From positions 100,637 through 164,636 of the forward strand of contig NCHQ01000010.1 in NCBI GenBank assembly GCA_002281855.1: DNA of 64,000 bases. Reading direction: 5' to 3'. Under the pieces are notes generated by a model. It was given only the letters and a program-made list of their open reading frames with translations, was not told the DNA's origin and did not search any database. The position numbers and the translations under genes are program-made. This DNA is from Rhodospirillales bacterium 24-66-33 (lineage in GTDB: Bacteria > Pseudomonadota > Alphaproteobacteria > Reyranellales > Reyranellaceae). Shown here piece after piece: positions 17,476-25,729 of this stretch. Each line of letters starts with the position of its first letter. The first letter of the stretch is position 1.

Positions 17476-17652
17476 CTATTCGAGCTGATCGAGGGCCTGG
17501 CGGATCTGCTTCTCGGCGGTCGGCCAGCGCTCTATCGCTTGCTCAGGCTTCAAGACTTCAGTCTGCAGTCCTGACTTCGTGTAGACGAGTTCGCCATCTT
17601 CATTGATTTCGAGCGCGCCGTCGATCCCCGCGATTGCGATTTGCCTGGCCAT
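17476..17652 (-). CDS. 58-residue hypothetical protein
   Basis: A short gene with a strong ribosome site (GGAGG 4-5 bases before the ATG at 17652) and a TAG stop at 17476. The product starts MARQIAIAGIDGALEINEDG and ends QIRQALDQLE: a possible beta-hairpin of alternating hydrophobic residues followed by an amphipathic helix. It converges on the coiled-coil gene with a 9-base gap. The composition resembles a folded small protein; no family is recognised. Confidence 0.6.
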   Translation of the reverse strand: MARQIAIAGIDGALEINEDGELVYTKSGLQTEVLKPEQAIERWPTAEKQIRQALDQLE

Positions 17653-17892
17653 CGGTCCTCCATGCCTGTGTCGTCTGCAACTACGTCATTCTGGCTAATC
17701 CGTTGCATGGCAACGCGGGTGCGGCCGCCGCCTAAAATCGGCCGGAATTCGCGCGCAGTGTGTAATCATGGCGTTTGGTCTTCTGGGCATTTACTGTGCG
17801 TGAGGCGCGAATCCACGCTTCGATGCCACGCAACGTGCAACGGTGCATCGTAGTGCTTGGATGCTCACTCCTGTTGAGATAGTGGTGACGTC

Positions 17893-18252
17893 ATGACGGA
17901 TTTGGCGGACGCAACACGTCTCACTCTTTGCCAGCGTATCCACCGTTTCGTGCTGGTGCTGGAGCGCTTCAAGCGTAATCCGAATCGGCGGGAGGCCTAT
18001 CACGCGCTCTCGGCCATCGAGGCCTTGCGCGAGGGGCGTTACGAGGCAGGGTTGCAGTGCATTCGCGCCGCGGAACTTGTTGCACCCATTCCCGAGGGGC
18101 TTTCTCTTCTCCCGGGTCTGCACGACGCCATGACAGCCACCGAATTGCGTCAGGCCCTTCGCGCGCTCGTTCGCCCCGTGGATGGCACCGTTCCGGGCAA
18201 TGGCATCGTCGAGGCAGGCACGGCTGAAGGAATGGCCGACCCCAGCAAGTAG
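17893..18252 (+). CDS. Hypothetical helical protein
   Basis: 119 residues, mostly helical: TRLTLCQRIHRFVLVLERFK, then EAYHALSAIEALREGRYEAGLQCIRAAE. The second part has the look of a single tetratricopeptide-like helix pair. The C terminus is Gly/Ala-rich and likely disordered. No family is assigned. An ATG with a weak upstream purine stretch starts it. Confidence 0.55.
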   Translation: MTDLADATRLTLCQRIHRFVLVLERFKRNPNRREAYHALSAIEALREGRYEAGLQCIRAAELVAPIPEGLSLLPGLHDAMTATELRQALRALVRPVDGTVPGNGIVEAGTAEGMADPSK

Positions 18253-18418
18253 GATCGGCAATACAGGTGGGGTTGCGCCGGCGGCATCACGCAGCCGAAC
18301 CCGCACCTGATCGCATCACCAATTTATCACGCATCCGACCGCAACCGCCCTCGTGTTGCCCCGTTTGCAAGTTGGCCCGGCTTGGACCGACTGTTCTGCA
18401 AGCGTGAGGAGTGGAAAG

Positions 18419-18619
18419 TTGCCGACCGACATCATCCATATGGGATTGGGTTCTGAAGTCGCTTCGTTGCGCGCCCTCGGCGAGGTTCGACGCCGCCAGT
18501 CGCTCATAGACCGCCTGCTGCGCGAGCGTCGCGAGCCCGCACCGGCCTCCGAGCGTCGGCGGAGTCACGGACTGAGGCCCGTTGCCCCTCTTGCACCCCC
18601 GCCTCGAAGCGAAGCCTAG
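18419..18619 (+). CDS. Short arginine-rich hypothetical protein
   Basis: 66 residues from a TTG start preceded by GAGGAG, opening MPTDIIHMGLGSEVASLRAL and followed by the helix GEVRRRQSLIDRLLRER. A proline-rich tail ends just before the next gene. It could be a true small gene of the three-gene group downstream or a chance frame. The ribosome site and helix pattern are the only support. Confidence 0.4.
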   Translation: MPTDIIHMGLGSEVASLRALGEVRRRQSLIDRLLRERREPAPASERRRSHGLRPVAPLAPPPRSEA

Positions 18620-18645
18620 TTGTTCTCACGCGAGGAGCCATTCCG

Positions 18646-19101
18646 ATGCCGCGTCTCGCCTGGACCGATCTCGCCAACTCTCCCGGGAATGCCTTTCTTA
18701 TCGTCGGCGAACTCGCGCCGTGTTTCGCCGGGGGCCGGCGTGACGACGATCCCTTCGACAGTGCGCGTCTCCGGTTCGCCGCCAACCTGATCGTTCGCAC
18801 CTGCAGCCACCTCAAACTCCAAGGTCCTTTCGCCGTGCAGCCGTCGCGCGAAGGCAACAGCCTCATAATCCAGTGCGTGGTCACGGAGCACGAAGACTTC
18901 GCGCGGCTGGGCGAGGTGGCGGGCGGATATGAAATCGAAGCCTCGTTGTGGTGCGGGCACCGTCATTTCCTGCTCGACAATGCCACGCACGAAGCGCTGC
19001 TCGCCGTCGCCGGCCAACCCGATGGCCGCGGCGCCGGCCGGCGCGCTCGGGCGGCGTCGCGGGAGGCGGAGGAGCAGCGTCATCGATGGGGACACGACTA
19101 A
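18646..19101 (+). CDS. Unrecognised protein, paralogue A of the pair flanking the cysteine hydrolase
   Basis: 151 residues. It shares with the gene at 19777-20238 the pattern W[TA]DLA..PG.A.L[IL]V.EL.P.F.GGR...DPFDS.RLR...NL, then a TCS/VCT-NLKL[QR]G block and a basic tail ending RWG. The middle is strand-rich. No known domain is recognised. Its stop lies inside the start of the cysteine hydrolase gene (16-base overlap), so the two are coupled. Confidence 0.7.
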   Translation: MPRLAWTDLANSPGNAFLIVGELAPCFAGGRRDDDPFDSARLRFAANLIVRTCSHLKLQGPFAVQPSREGNSLIIQCVVTEHEDFARLGEVAGGYEIEASLWCGHRHFLLDNATHEALLAVAGQPDGRGAGRRARAASREAEEQRHRWGHD

Positions 19102-19700
19102 AGGGCACTGCCTTTCCGCTGGAAGGCGATGCGGTCCTGCATCTCTGCATCGACATGCAACGTCTGTTCGCCGCCGAAACCGCCTGGCAGGTGCCCTGGC
19201 TGCCGCGCGTCCTGCCGGCCGTGGTCGAGATCGCGTCGCGGCACGCAGCACGAACGATCTTCACCCGCTTCGCGCCGCCCGCCAGGCCGGAAGCCGCGCA
19301 GGGGGCCTGGCAGGCCTATTACGAGCGCTGGCCGCAGATGACGCGCGGCGAGCTGGACTCCGACCTGCTGGACCTGGTGGAACCCCTGGCGCGCCTCGTG
19401 CCACCGGCGCGACAGATCGAGAAGCCCGCGAACTCTGCCTTCAGCCGCCACGGATTCGCGACGGCGCTCAAGCGCCGCGGCATCACGACTCTGGTCGTGA
19501 CGGGAGGCGAGACGGATGTCTGCGTCCTCGCGACCGTGATGCAGGCGATCGATCTCGGCTTTCGCGTGGTCCTTCCCACCGACGCGCTGTGCAGCACCAG
19601 CGATGGTGCCCACGACACCGTCGTGGACCTGTTCGGCGCTCGCTTTTCTTCGCAGGTCGAGGCGACCACGACCGAGGATCTGCTGCGTCGTTGGCAATAG
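19086..19700 (+). CDS. Cysteine hydrolase, isochorismatase family
   Basis: 204 residues of isochorismatase-like fold. The catalytic triad is visible: Asp23 in CIDMQ, Lys113 in EKPANSAF and Cys146 in GGETDVCVLATV. Members hydrolyse amides (nicotinamide, ureidoacrylate, N-carbamoyl compounds) or isochorismate; the Cys indicates an amidohydrolase. It overlaps the preceding paralogue gene by 16 bases and is followed by the second paralogue, so the three form one operon. Confidence 0.88.
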   Translation: MGTRLKGTAFPLEGDAVLHLCIDMQRLFAAETAWQVPWLPRVLPAVVEIASRHAARTIFTRFAPPARPEAAQGAWQAYYERWPQMTRGELDSDLLDLVEPLARLVPPARQIEKPANSAFSRHGFATALKRRGITTLVVTGGETDVCVLATVMQAIDLGFRVVLPTDALCSTSDGAHDTVVDLFGARFSSQVEATTTEDLLRRWQ

Positions 19701-19776
19701 GGTTCGCCGCCGGACTGCCTGCGGCGCCTCGCCATGCCACCTTCCCGGTCCCTTTGTCGCCGCCTGGAGAACCGCG

Positions 19777-20238
19777 TTGCCGAAAGTTCAGTGGGCTGAC
19801 CTCGCATGCGATCCGGGCAAGGCCCATCTGCTCGTTGCTGAGCTCGACCCGTCCTTCTTCGGCGGCAGGATCGCCAGTGACCCGTTCGATTCGCAGCGCC
19901 TGCGCGAGGGTGTCAACCTGATGAGCCGCGTGTGCACGAATCTGAAGCTGCGCGGCAGTCATTCAGTGACGACGTCTCGCGCAGGCAACGTCAGCGTCGT
20001 GCTCTGCGCTTTCGGAGACAGCGAGGATCGAAACCTGGTCGCAGCGCTCATCGATCTGGAGACGAACGGGCAGGAGACAGGGGAATGGGCGAGTCGGCGC
20101 GCCTTTACGCTCACGGCCAAAGCCCACGAGTGCCTGATAGCGGTGGGAGGCGAAACCGACAACCGCTATGCCGGGCGCCGGCGTCGGGAGCGCGAACGCA
20201 GCGCCGCCGAACAATCCCTGCGCTGGGGCGACCTCTAG
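19777..20238 (+). CDS. Unrecognised protein, paralogue B of the pair flanking the cysteine hydrolase
   Basis: 153 residues from a TTG start with GGAG about 7 bases upstream, reading MPKVQWADLACDPGKAHLLV. It aligns along its length with the protein at 18646-19101, including DPFDSQRLREGVNLMSRVCTN and the basic C-terminal tail ending in RWGDL. Using TTG restores the same N terminus as the paralogue, which supports this start. Function unknown. Confidence 0.7.
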   Translation: MPKVQWADLACDPGKAHLLVAELDPSFFGGRIASDPFDSQRLREGVNLMSRVCTNLKLRGSHSVTTSRAGNVSVVLCAFGDSEDRNLVAALIDLETNGQETGEWASRRAFTLTAKAHECLIAVGGETDNRYAGRRRRERERSAAEQSLRWGDL

Positions 20239-20368
20239 CCGGGGGCGCCTCGGGCGCGGGCACACGCCGGGCCGGGAGAGGCGGATCATAGGGCGTGCGA
20301 AGGTATAGAAATCGGTCTGGGTGAGAAGGCAGGCCGACCTTGCGGTCGCGGGAGCGTAGAGGCTCGTC

Positions 20369-20389
20369 CTCTCTCTCTCTCTCTCTCTC
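20369..20389. repeat. (CT)10 dinucleotide tract next to a ribosome site
   Basis: Ten uninterrupted CT units plus one C, ending 13 bases before the ATG at 20403 and directly upstream of the GAGG ribosome site. Simple repeats of this length are unusual in such a GC-rich region and prone to slippage, which could change the leader length. Confidence 0.85.
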
Positions 20390-20402
20390 ATGCGAGGACA
20401 CG

Positions 20403-20934
20403 ATGCGATCGATGATGCGTTCCATGACCGCGCTTGCCACGGCAGCGGCCGCCGCCCTTTCCGTCCCGACCGCCAGCGCGGCCGCGATCGGCGGTACCGA
20501 CTACGCGGGTCCAATGCGACTTCCAGGAATTCTGGACGGCTACAGACGGCAAGTCCGTCCGCGTCTGCCGGCCGACAATCCGTTCCCGACCCTGCACCCC
20601 GAGCAATCGGCCGCCAGTCTGCTGCCGGTGATGCAGGCCGCCAAGCCGCGTCCCGCGCTTACCTTCACCTACGACATGCCGCTCGAGGATCCGCGGCCCG
20701 ACTATCGACTGGTGCTGGTGTCCAATGCCGCGACGACATGAACGGCGAGGGCGTCGGCCGCGGCACGACGCCCCTCAAGCCGGGGCGTCCCGGTGTCGTC
20801 ACTCTCTTTTCCGTCTACTGCCGGAACGACATGGCGATGACGACCGCTATAACGCCGGCGGCATCGCCTGCCGCCGCGAACGTCTCGAAGCTCTTTCGCG
20901 ACCTTCTCATGGCCGTGCTCAGTGACGCGCCCGC
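20403..20934 (+). pseudogene. Secreted hypothetical protein, frameshifted
   Basis: The first frame (20403-20741) encodes a signal peptide (MRSMMRSMTALATAAAAALS, cleavage near TASAA) and ends PRPDYRLVLVSNA, then a TGA. The next frame continues DDMNGEGVGRGTTPLKPGRPG and VTLFSVYCRNDMAM, reaching KLFRDLLMAVLSDAP. In relatives that I recall, these two parts form one protein (PDYRLVLVFN followed by FAVYCRND and LFRELF motifs), so one base appears lost near 20735. The second frame has no stop before katE and runs into it in phase. A real gene or a sequencing error at the shift are the alternatives. Confidence 0.6.
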
Positions 20935-21037
20935 ACTGAAGCCCAATGCCGGGGGAAACGACTGCCGCTACCGCAACCGTTCCAGAACACACCCGTTGCA
21001 GGCGAGCTCTCCACGCACAACCGAACGGAATTTCCAA

Positions 21038-23212
21038 ATGGCCAGAAAGCCTGTATCGCCACCGGTGGCGCCTCCCTCTCCGCGCACGGCAGGGCAGGAC
21101 ACGCCCCTCGACAAGCCGAACGCGGGGCGGCAGGACACGGCCAAGACCAGCTCGATCCAGCCCGACACGATGCCGCCCGGCAGCGTGCTCACCACCAACC
21201 AGGGTGTCGCGGTCAGCGACGACCAGAATTCGCTGAAGGCTGGCGTGCGCGGCCCGACGCTGCTGGAAGACACCCTGATGCGCGAGAAGATCACGCATTT
21301 CGACCACGAGCGCATTCCGGAGCGTGTCGTGCATGCCCGCGGCGCGGCCGCGCATGGCGTGTTCCAAGTCTATGAAGACCTGTCCGAGATCAGCTGCGCG
21401 CAGTTATTCCGCGATCCCAAGGTACAGACGCCGGTCTTCGTGCGCTTCTCGACCGTGGCTGGCTCGCGCGGCTCCACCGACACGCCGCGCGACGTGCGCG
21501 GCTTCGCGGTGAAGTTCTACACCCAGGAGGGAGTCTGGGATCTGGTGGGCAACAACATGCCGGTGTTCTTCATCCAGGATGCTAACAAGTTTCCAGACCT
21601 CATCCATGCCGTGAAGCCCGAGCCCCACAACGAGATACCGCAGGCGCAGTCGGCCCACGACACGTTCTGGGATTTTGTGTCGCTGACGCCCGAAAGTACT
21701 CACATGCTGATGTGGCTGATGAGCGATCGCGCGCTACCGCGCAGCTACGCCACGATGGAAGGGTTCGGCGTCCATACGTTCCGCCTGGTCGACGCCGAGG
21801 GCGGCTGGCGATTCGTCAAGTTCCACTGGAAGCCGCTGAAGGGCGTCTGCTCGCTCGTGTGGGACGAGGCGAACCTCCTGGGGGGCCGCGACCCGGACTT
21901 CAACCGTCGCGACCTCTGGGAGGCGATCGAGCGCGGCGACTTCCCGGAATGGGAACTAGGCCTGCAGATCGTGGAGCCGGCGGACGAGCACAAGTTCGAT
22001 TTCGACCTGCTCGACGCCACCAAGATCATCCCCGAAGAGGTGGTGCCGATCCGCAAGGTAGGCAAGCTCACCCTGAACCGGAATCCGGACAACTTCTTCG
22101 CCGAAACCGAACAGGTCGCCTTTCACACCGGCCATGTCGTGCCCGGCATAGATTTCACCAACGATCCGTTGCTGCAGGGCCGGCTCTTCTCCTATATCGA
22201 CACGCAGCTCCGCCGGGTCGGTCCGAACTTCCACGAACTGCCGATCAACCGCTCGCTCCGTCCGGTGGACAACAACCAGCGCGACGGCTTCGGCCGGATC
22301 ACGATCAACCCCGGCAAGGTTTCGTATTTTCCCAATAGCCTGGGCGGCGGCTGTCCCATGCACTCGCCCACGGCCGCAGCGGCGTTCCGCTCGGTCACGG
22401 TCCAGGAGGCCGGCGCCAAGCTTCGCCAGCGAAGCGAAAGCTTCAACGACCATTTCAGCCAGGCCACGATGTTCTGGAACAGCATGGGCGACTGGGAGAA
22501 GGACCACATCGCGGCCGCCTTCTCGTTCGAGCTCAACATGGTCGTGGACCAGGGCGTGCGGAACCGCGTCATGAACGAGCTGCTGTGCAACATCTCACCG
22601 CAGCTCGCCGACATGGTTTCCGGTGCGACCGGCATCGAGGTCGCGCCGGCCGGCACGGCCGAGGCGCCGACTCCCTCGGCCCCGACGCCATCCGGACCGC
22701 TCGATCCCAAGGCTGCCGAGCTTCGCTCACCGGCCCTGTCCATGGACAAGGCGCCGCCGATGGTGCGGGGCCGCAAGATCGCGATCCTGGTCGGTGATGG
22801 CGTCGACTCAGCCCTCGTCAAGACGCTGATCGCCGACCTCACCAAGGCCGGCCAGGTGCCCGAGCTGATCGGGCCGACTGCTGGCGCCGTGATCGACGCC
22901 GCGACCAAGCCGCTGGCTGTCAACCGCGCCGCTCCGAATGCGCCGTCGGTGATCTACGATGCCGTGCTCATCCCACCCGGCGTGGCAGAGGGACTGATGG
23001 CCATGCCGATGGCGCAGCGCTTCATCGATGAGGCCTTCCGGCACGGCAAGCCGATCATCGCGGCGGAAGATGCACGCGCGCTGTTCGAACGGCTCGGAAT
23101 CGTCGATGCGGAAGGGGTGGTGATCGGCGACAACAAGCTCTCCACCGCGATGCTCGACAATCTTGCGCAGCATCGGTTCCCGCGGCGTGTGTCGAACCTG
23201 GCCCCGAACTGA
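21038..23212 (+). CDS. katE: Large-subunit catalase (clade 2, HPII type)
   Basis: 724 residues. The heme catalase core has catalytic His99 in VVHARGAAAHG, Asn in GNNMPVFFIQD and the proximal heme Tyr in LFSYIDTQLRR. After a proline-rich linker (about 590-615), a class-I-amidotransferase/DJ-1-like domain follows (GRKIAILVGDGVDSALV), diagnostic of large catalases such as KatE. It converts hydrogen peroxide to water and oxygen. The ATG at 21038 gives the typical disordered N terminus; the open frame extends upstream without a stop but has no catalase similarity. It heads a run of stress genes. Confidence 0.93.
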   Translation: MARKPVSPPVAPPSPRTAGQDTPLDKPNAGRQDTAKTSSIQPDTMPPGSVLTTNQGVAVSDDQNSLKAGVRGPTLLEDTLMREKITHFDHERIPERVVHARGAAAHGVFQVYEDLSEISCAQLFRDPKVQTPVFVRFSTVAGSRGSTDTPRDVRGFAVKFYTQEGVWDLVGNNMPVFFIQDANKFPDLIHAVKPEPHNEIPQAQSAHDTFWDFVSLTPESTHMLMWLMSDRALPRSYATMEGFGVHTFRLVDAEGGWRFVKFHWKPLKGVCSLVWDEANLLGGRDPDFNRRDLWEAIERGDFPEWELGLQIVEPADEHKFDFDLLDATKIIPEEVVPIRKVGKLTLNRNPDNFFAETEQVAFHTGHVVPGIDFTNDPLLQGRLFSYIDTQLRRVGPNFHELPINRSLRPVDNNQRDGFGRITINPGKVSYFPNSLGGGCPMHSPTAAAAFRSVTVQEAGAKLRQRSESFNDHFSQATMFWNSMGDWEKDHIAAAFSFELNMVVDQGVRNRVMNELLCNISPQLADMVSGATGIEVAPAGTAEAPTPSAPTPSGPLDPKAAELRSPALSMDKAPPMVRGRKIAILVGDGVDSALVKTLIADLTKAGQVPELIGPTAGAVIDAATKPLAVNRAAPNAPSVIYDAVLIPPGVAEGLMAMPMAQRFIDEAFRHGKPIIAAEDARALFERLGIVDAEGVVIGDNKLSTAMLDNLAQHRFPRRVSNLAPN

Positions 23213-23247
23213 ACACCCTTCACACACACGATCGAGAGGAATTCATC

Positions 23248-23784
23248 ATGGCTACGAACGAGAACGCGGTCGCGCTGCTCAAGGCCGACCATCGCAAGGT
23301 CGAGGGACTGTTCGAGTCGTTTGAGAAGGCTCGCACCGAGGATCGCAAGAAGGCTCTAGTGACGCAGATCTGCACTGAGCTGATGGTCCATTCGACGATC
23401 GAGGAAGAGATCTTCTATCCCGCCTGCAAAGGCAAGATCGAGGACGGGGAGCTGCTCGACGAAGCTTATGTCGAGCATGACGGCGCCAAAGTGCTGATTG
23501 CCGAGCTGCTGCAGGGATCGCCCTCGCACGAGTTCTACGATGCCAAGGTCAAGGTGCTGTCGGAGCTGATCAAGCATCACGTCAAGGAAGAGGAAATGCG
23601 GTCCGAGGCCCTGTTTGCCGAGGCCCGCGACGCCGGCGTGGACCTGGACGATCTCGGGGAACGGCTGAAGGCCCGCAAGGCCCAGCTGCTGGCCAAGTTC
23701 AAGGAGGCCGGAAAACTGCCGCCGCCGCAGACCCGTTCGTTCACGGGTCACAAGCTGTCCCAGAGTGAACCCGTGGGCCAGTAG
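23248..23784 (+). CDS. Hemerythrin-like HHE-domain protein
   Basis: 178 residues, four-helix hemerythrin fold. Candidate di-iron ligands are His15 (KADHRKVEGLF), HSTIEEEIFYP, EHDGAKVLIAEL and HHVKEEE. A basic, Pro-containing tail follows. Such proteins bind oxygen, nitric oxide or iron and often accompany oxidative-stress genes. GAGAGGAA precedes the ATG. It begins 35 bases after katE, so co-transcription is likely. Confidence 0.9.
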   Translation: MATNENAVALLKADHRKVEGLFESFEKARTEDRKKALVTQICTELMVHSTIEEEIFYPACKGKIEDGELLDEAYVEHDGAKVLIAELLQGSPSHEFYDAKVKVLSELIKHHVKEEEMRSEALFAEARDAGVDLDDLGERLKARKAQLLAKFKEAGKLPPPQTRSFTGHKLSQSEPVGQ

Positions 23785-23849
23785 GCTTCTACACGCTGCA
23801 ACCGGATCCTCCCGTGCCCCTTGAGTCGCCAAACCTCAAGGAGCACGGA

Positions 23850-24713
23850 ATGGCCGACGCAAGCGACGAGAAGACCAACCAGCCGCCCCAGCAGCAGGAG
23901 ATGCCGGGGATGACCGGCGAGATGCGGCCCCGACCCGACCATGGCGAAGAGAGCTACGAGGGATCAGGCCGTTTGCAGGGAATGCGCGCCCTGATCACCG
24001 GCGGCGATTCGGGAATCGGCCGCGCGGTGGCGATTGCCTTTGCGCGGGAAGGCGCCGACGTTCTCATCTCGTATCTCAGCGAGCATGAGGATGCCGAGGA
24101 GACAGCGCGGTGGATCGAAAAAGCCGGCCAGAAGGCCGTGCGGATCGCCGGGGACATACAGGACTCTTCGCATTGTCGCGCGCTCGTCGACCGAGCCGTC
24201 TCGGAACTGGGCGGCCTCGACATCCTGGTGAACAATGCCGCCCATCAGGCGACGTTCAAGTCGCTCGACGAGATCACCGACGAGGAATGGGAAGCGACGT
24301 TTCGGACGAACATCCACGCGATGTTCTGGATGGCGAGAGCGGCCGTGCCCCACATGCCAAAGGGCGGCGCCATCATCAACACCGCCTCGATCAACTCCGA
24401 CGTGCCGAACCCGACACTGCTCCCCTATGCGACCACCAAAGGGGCAATCCACAATTTTACGGGAGGGCTGGCGCAGCTCCTGGCCAAGGACGGAATCCGG
24501 GTCAATGCCGTGGCTCCTGGACCCGTATGGACGCCGCTCATCCCGTCGACGATGCCGCCAGAGACGGTCGCGAATTTTGGAAGCAATGTGCCAATGAAGC
24601 GGGCCGCACAGCCTGCGGAGCTGGCTACAGCCTATGTCATGCTCGCCGATCCGCGGTCGAGCTATACATCCGGCGCGACGATCGCCGTCACCGGCGGGAA
24701 GCCCTTCCTCTAG
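23850..24713 (+). CDS. SDR oxidoreductase, YghA/glucose-dehydrogenase-like
   Basis: 287 residues. A hydrophilic N-terminal extension (about 45 residues, Gln/Pro-rich) precedes a Rossmann fold with GGDSGIGRAVA, the NNAA motif, a Ser in NTASINSD and Tyr-x3-Lys in YATTKG. This extended SDR subgroup includes YghA and general-stress SDRs. GGAG directly before the ATG at 23850 fixes the start over 23814. It follows the hemerythrin gene and fits the stress cluster. Confidence 0.88.
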   Translation: MADASDEKTNQPPQQQEMPGMTGEMRPRPDHGEESYEGSGRLQGMRALITGGDSGIGRAVAIAFAREGADVLISYLSEHEDAEETARWIEKAGQKAVRIAGDIQDSSHCRALVDRAVSELGGLDILVNNAAHQATFKSLDEITDEEWEATFRTNIHAMFWMARAAVPHMPKGGAIINTASINSDVPNPTLLPYATTKGAIHNFTGGLAQLLAKDGIRVNAVAPGPVWTPLIPSTMPPETVANFGSNVPMKRAAQPAELATAYVMLADPRSSYTSGATIAVTGGKPFL

Positions 24714-24717
24714 GAAA

Positions 24718-24744
24718 AAGGCCGGGTCGAGGAGACCCGGCCTT
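24718..24744 (-). terminator. Intrinsic terminator, best suited to the minus-strand gene
   Basis: Perfect 11-bp stem AAGGCCGGGTC / GACCCGGCCTT with a 5-base loop. Read on minus it is followed by a run of five T, so it is a classic terminator for the gene at 24763-25098. On plus it lies directly after the SDR stop but lacks a good T-run, so it may act in both directions. Confidence 0.85.
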
Positions 24745-24762
24745 CCGCCCGTTTTCGGTCAG

Positions 24763-25098
24763 TTAGCGCCGATTGTTCTTGTGATGCTCGTCGTTGGGCT
24801 TCACCGGCGCGGCCTCGATGAAGGAAACGGGATCGCTGCCCGGGAAGCTATCCTTCAAGGCCGCATCGAGCTTCTTCTCGAGCTTGTCGTCCGCCGACAG
24901 GGTCTTGCCTTTGTCGCGGCTCTCGGGCGAGGGGCTGCTCTCGGCGCGAGAAATACGCTGCTCGAGCGCGAGCAGCTCCTGTTCCATCATCTTGAGATCG
25001 GACGCCTCGCGTTCCGACGCGCCATCCGACTCCCGCGCGCTGGCGATCTTCGCCTGAAGGTCATCGCGTTCCTGCATCAACTGTTCGGTCTTGGTCAT
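24763..25098 (-). CDS. Small coiled-coil stress-type protein
   Basis: 111 residues. Residues 1-60 are a charged coiled coil (TEQLMQERDDLQAKI, MMEQELLALEQRI). The C-terminal part LDAALKDSFPGSDPVSF is a motif I recall from small proteins of alphaproteobacteria whose role is unknown. GGAGAT precedes the ATG. It is transcribed toward the SDR gene and ends at a shared terminator. Confidence 0.7.
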   Translation of the reverse strand: MTKTEQLMQERDDLQAKIASARESDGASEREASDLKMMEQELLALEQRISRAESSPSPESRDKGKTLSADDKLEKKLDAALKDSFPGSDPVSFIEAAPVKPNDEHHKNNRR

Positions 25099-25175
25099 GA
25101 GAATCTCCGGGCTGAGGGTTGGAATACAACGTTCCCCGGCGCCTTGAAGTTGCCCCCGACATTCCGGGCGCGGTC

Positions 25176-25199
25176 GGAACCATTCGCCGTCGGCCCGTT
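25176..25199 (+). promoter_or_regulatory. Candidate EcfG-type general stress promoter
   Basis: GGAAC at 25176-25180 and CGTT at 25196-25199 with 15 bases between them. This is close to the alphaproteobacterial general-stress sigma factor consensus (GGAAC, 16-17 bases, CGTT), one base short. It lies 46 bases before the EF-hand gene start, in a region of stress genes. The spacing deviation keeps confidence low. Confidence 0.4.
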
Positions 25200-25244
25200 G
25201 TGGAGGCGGCTGAAATGCTCAGCTCCCAATTGAGAGGAATGGAA

Positions 25245-25703
25245 ATGAAGAAGATGTTCGCCCTCGCGGCGGCCGCTGTAATGGTTGCCGGCGCCCCGGC
25301 CTTCGCAGCCACCGACGCCGAGTGCCAGGAAATGTGGAAGAAGGCCGACGCCAACACCGACGGCAACGTCTCGGGCGGCGAGGCGATCCGCTACATGTCG
25401 TTCATGCGCGTCGCCGGGATGACTGTCGCCACCGAAGGCACGATCACGCAGACCGAGTTCATGAACGCCTGCAAGGCGGACGCCTACAAGGTCAAGGCGG
25501 TCGACGCCGGGGCGCCGCTCAAGGGATCGAACTCCTTCACGGAGGCCCAGGCCAGGGACCGCATCATCGCCCAGGGCATGGACAACGTGACCGGCCTGAC
25601 GAAGGACGGCGACGGCATCTGGCGGGCCACGGCGCAGCACGCCGGCAAGCCCGTTCAGGTGGCCGTCGACTACAAGGGCAATGTCGTCATGGCGAACCAG
25701 TAA
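25245..25703 (+). CDS. Secreted EF-hand and PepSY-like small protein
   Basis: 152 residues. A signal peptide (MKKMFALAAAAVMVAGAPAFA) is followed by a Cys and a canonical calcium loop DANTDGNVSGGE within KKADANTDGNVSGGEAIRYM. The C-terminal 40 residues (GIWRATAQHAGKPVQVAVDY) resemble a PepSY-type hairpin. It is probably periplasmic. ATG 25245 is preferred to 25239 because AGAGG is then 7 bases away. Confidence 0.75.
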   Translation: MKKMFALAAAAVMVAGAPAFAATDAECQEMWKKADANTDGNVSGGEAIRYMSFMRVAGMTVATEGTITQTEFMNACKADAYKVKAVDAGAPLKGSNSFTEAQARDRIIAQGMDNVTGLTKDGDGIWRATAQHAGKPVQVAVDYKGNVVMANQ

Positions 25704-25729
25704 CAGCGAATAAGGAAGGAAATTCGAAG

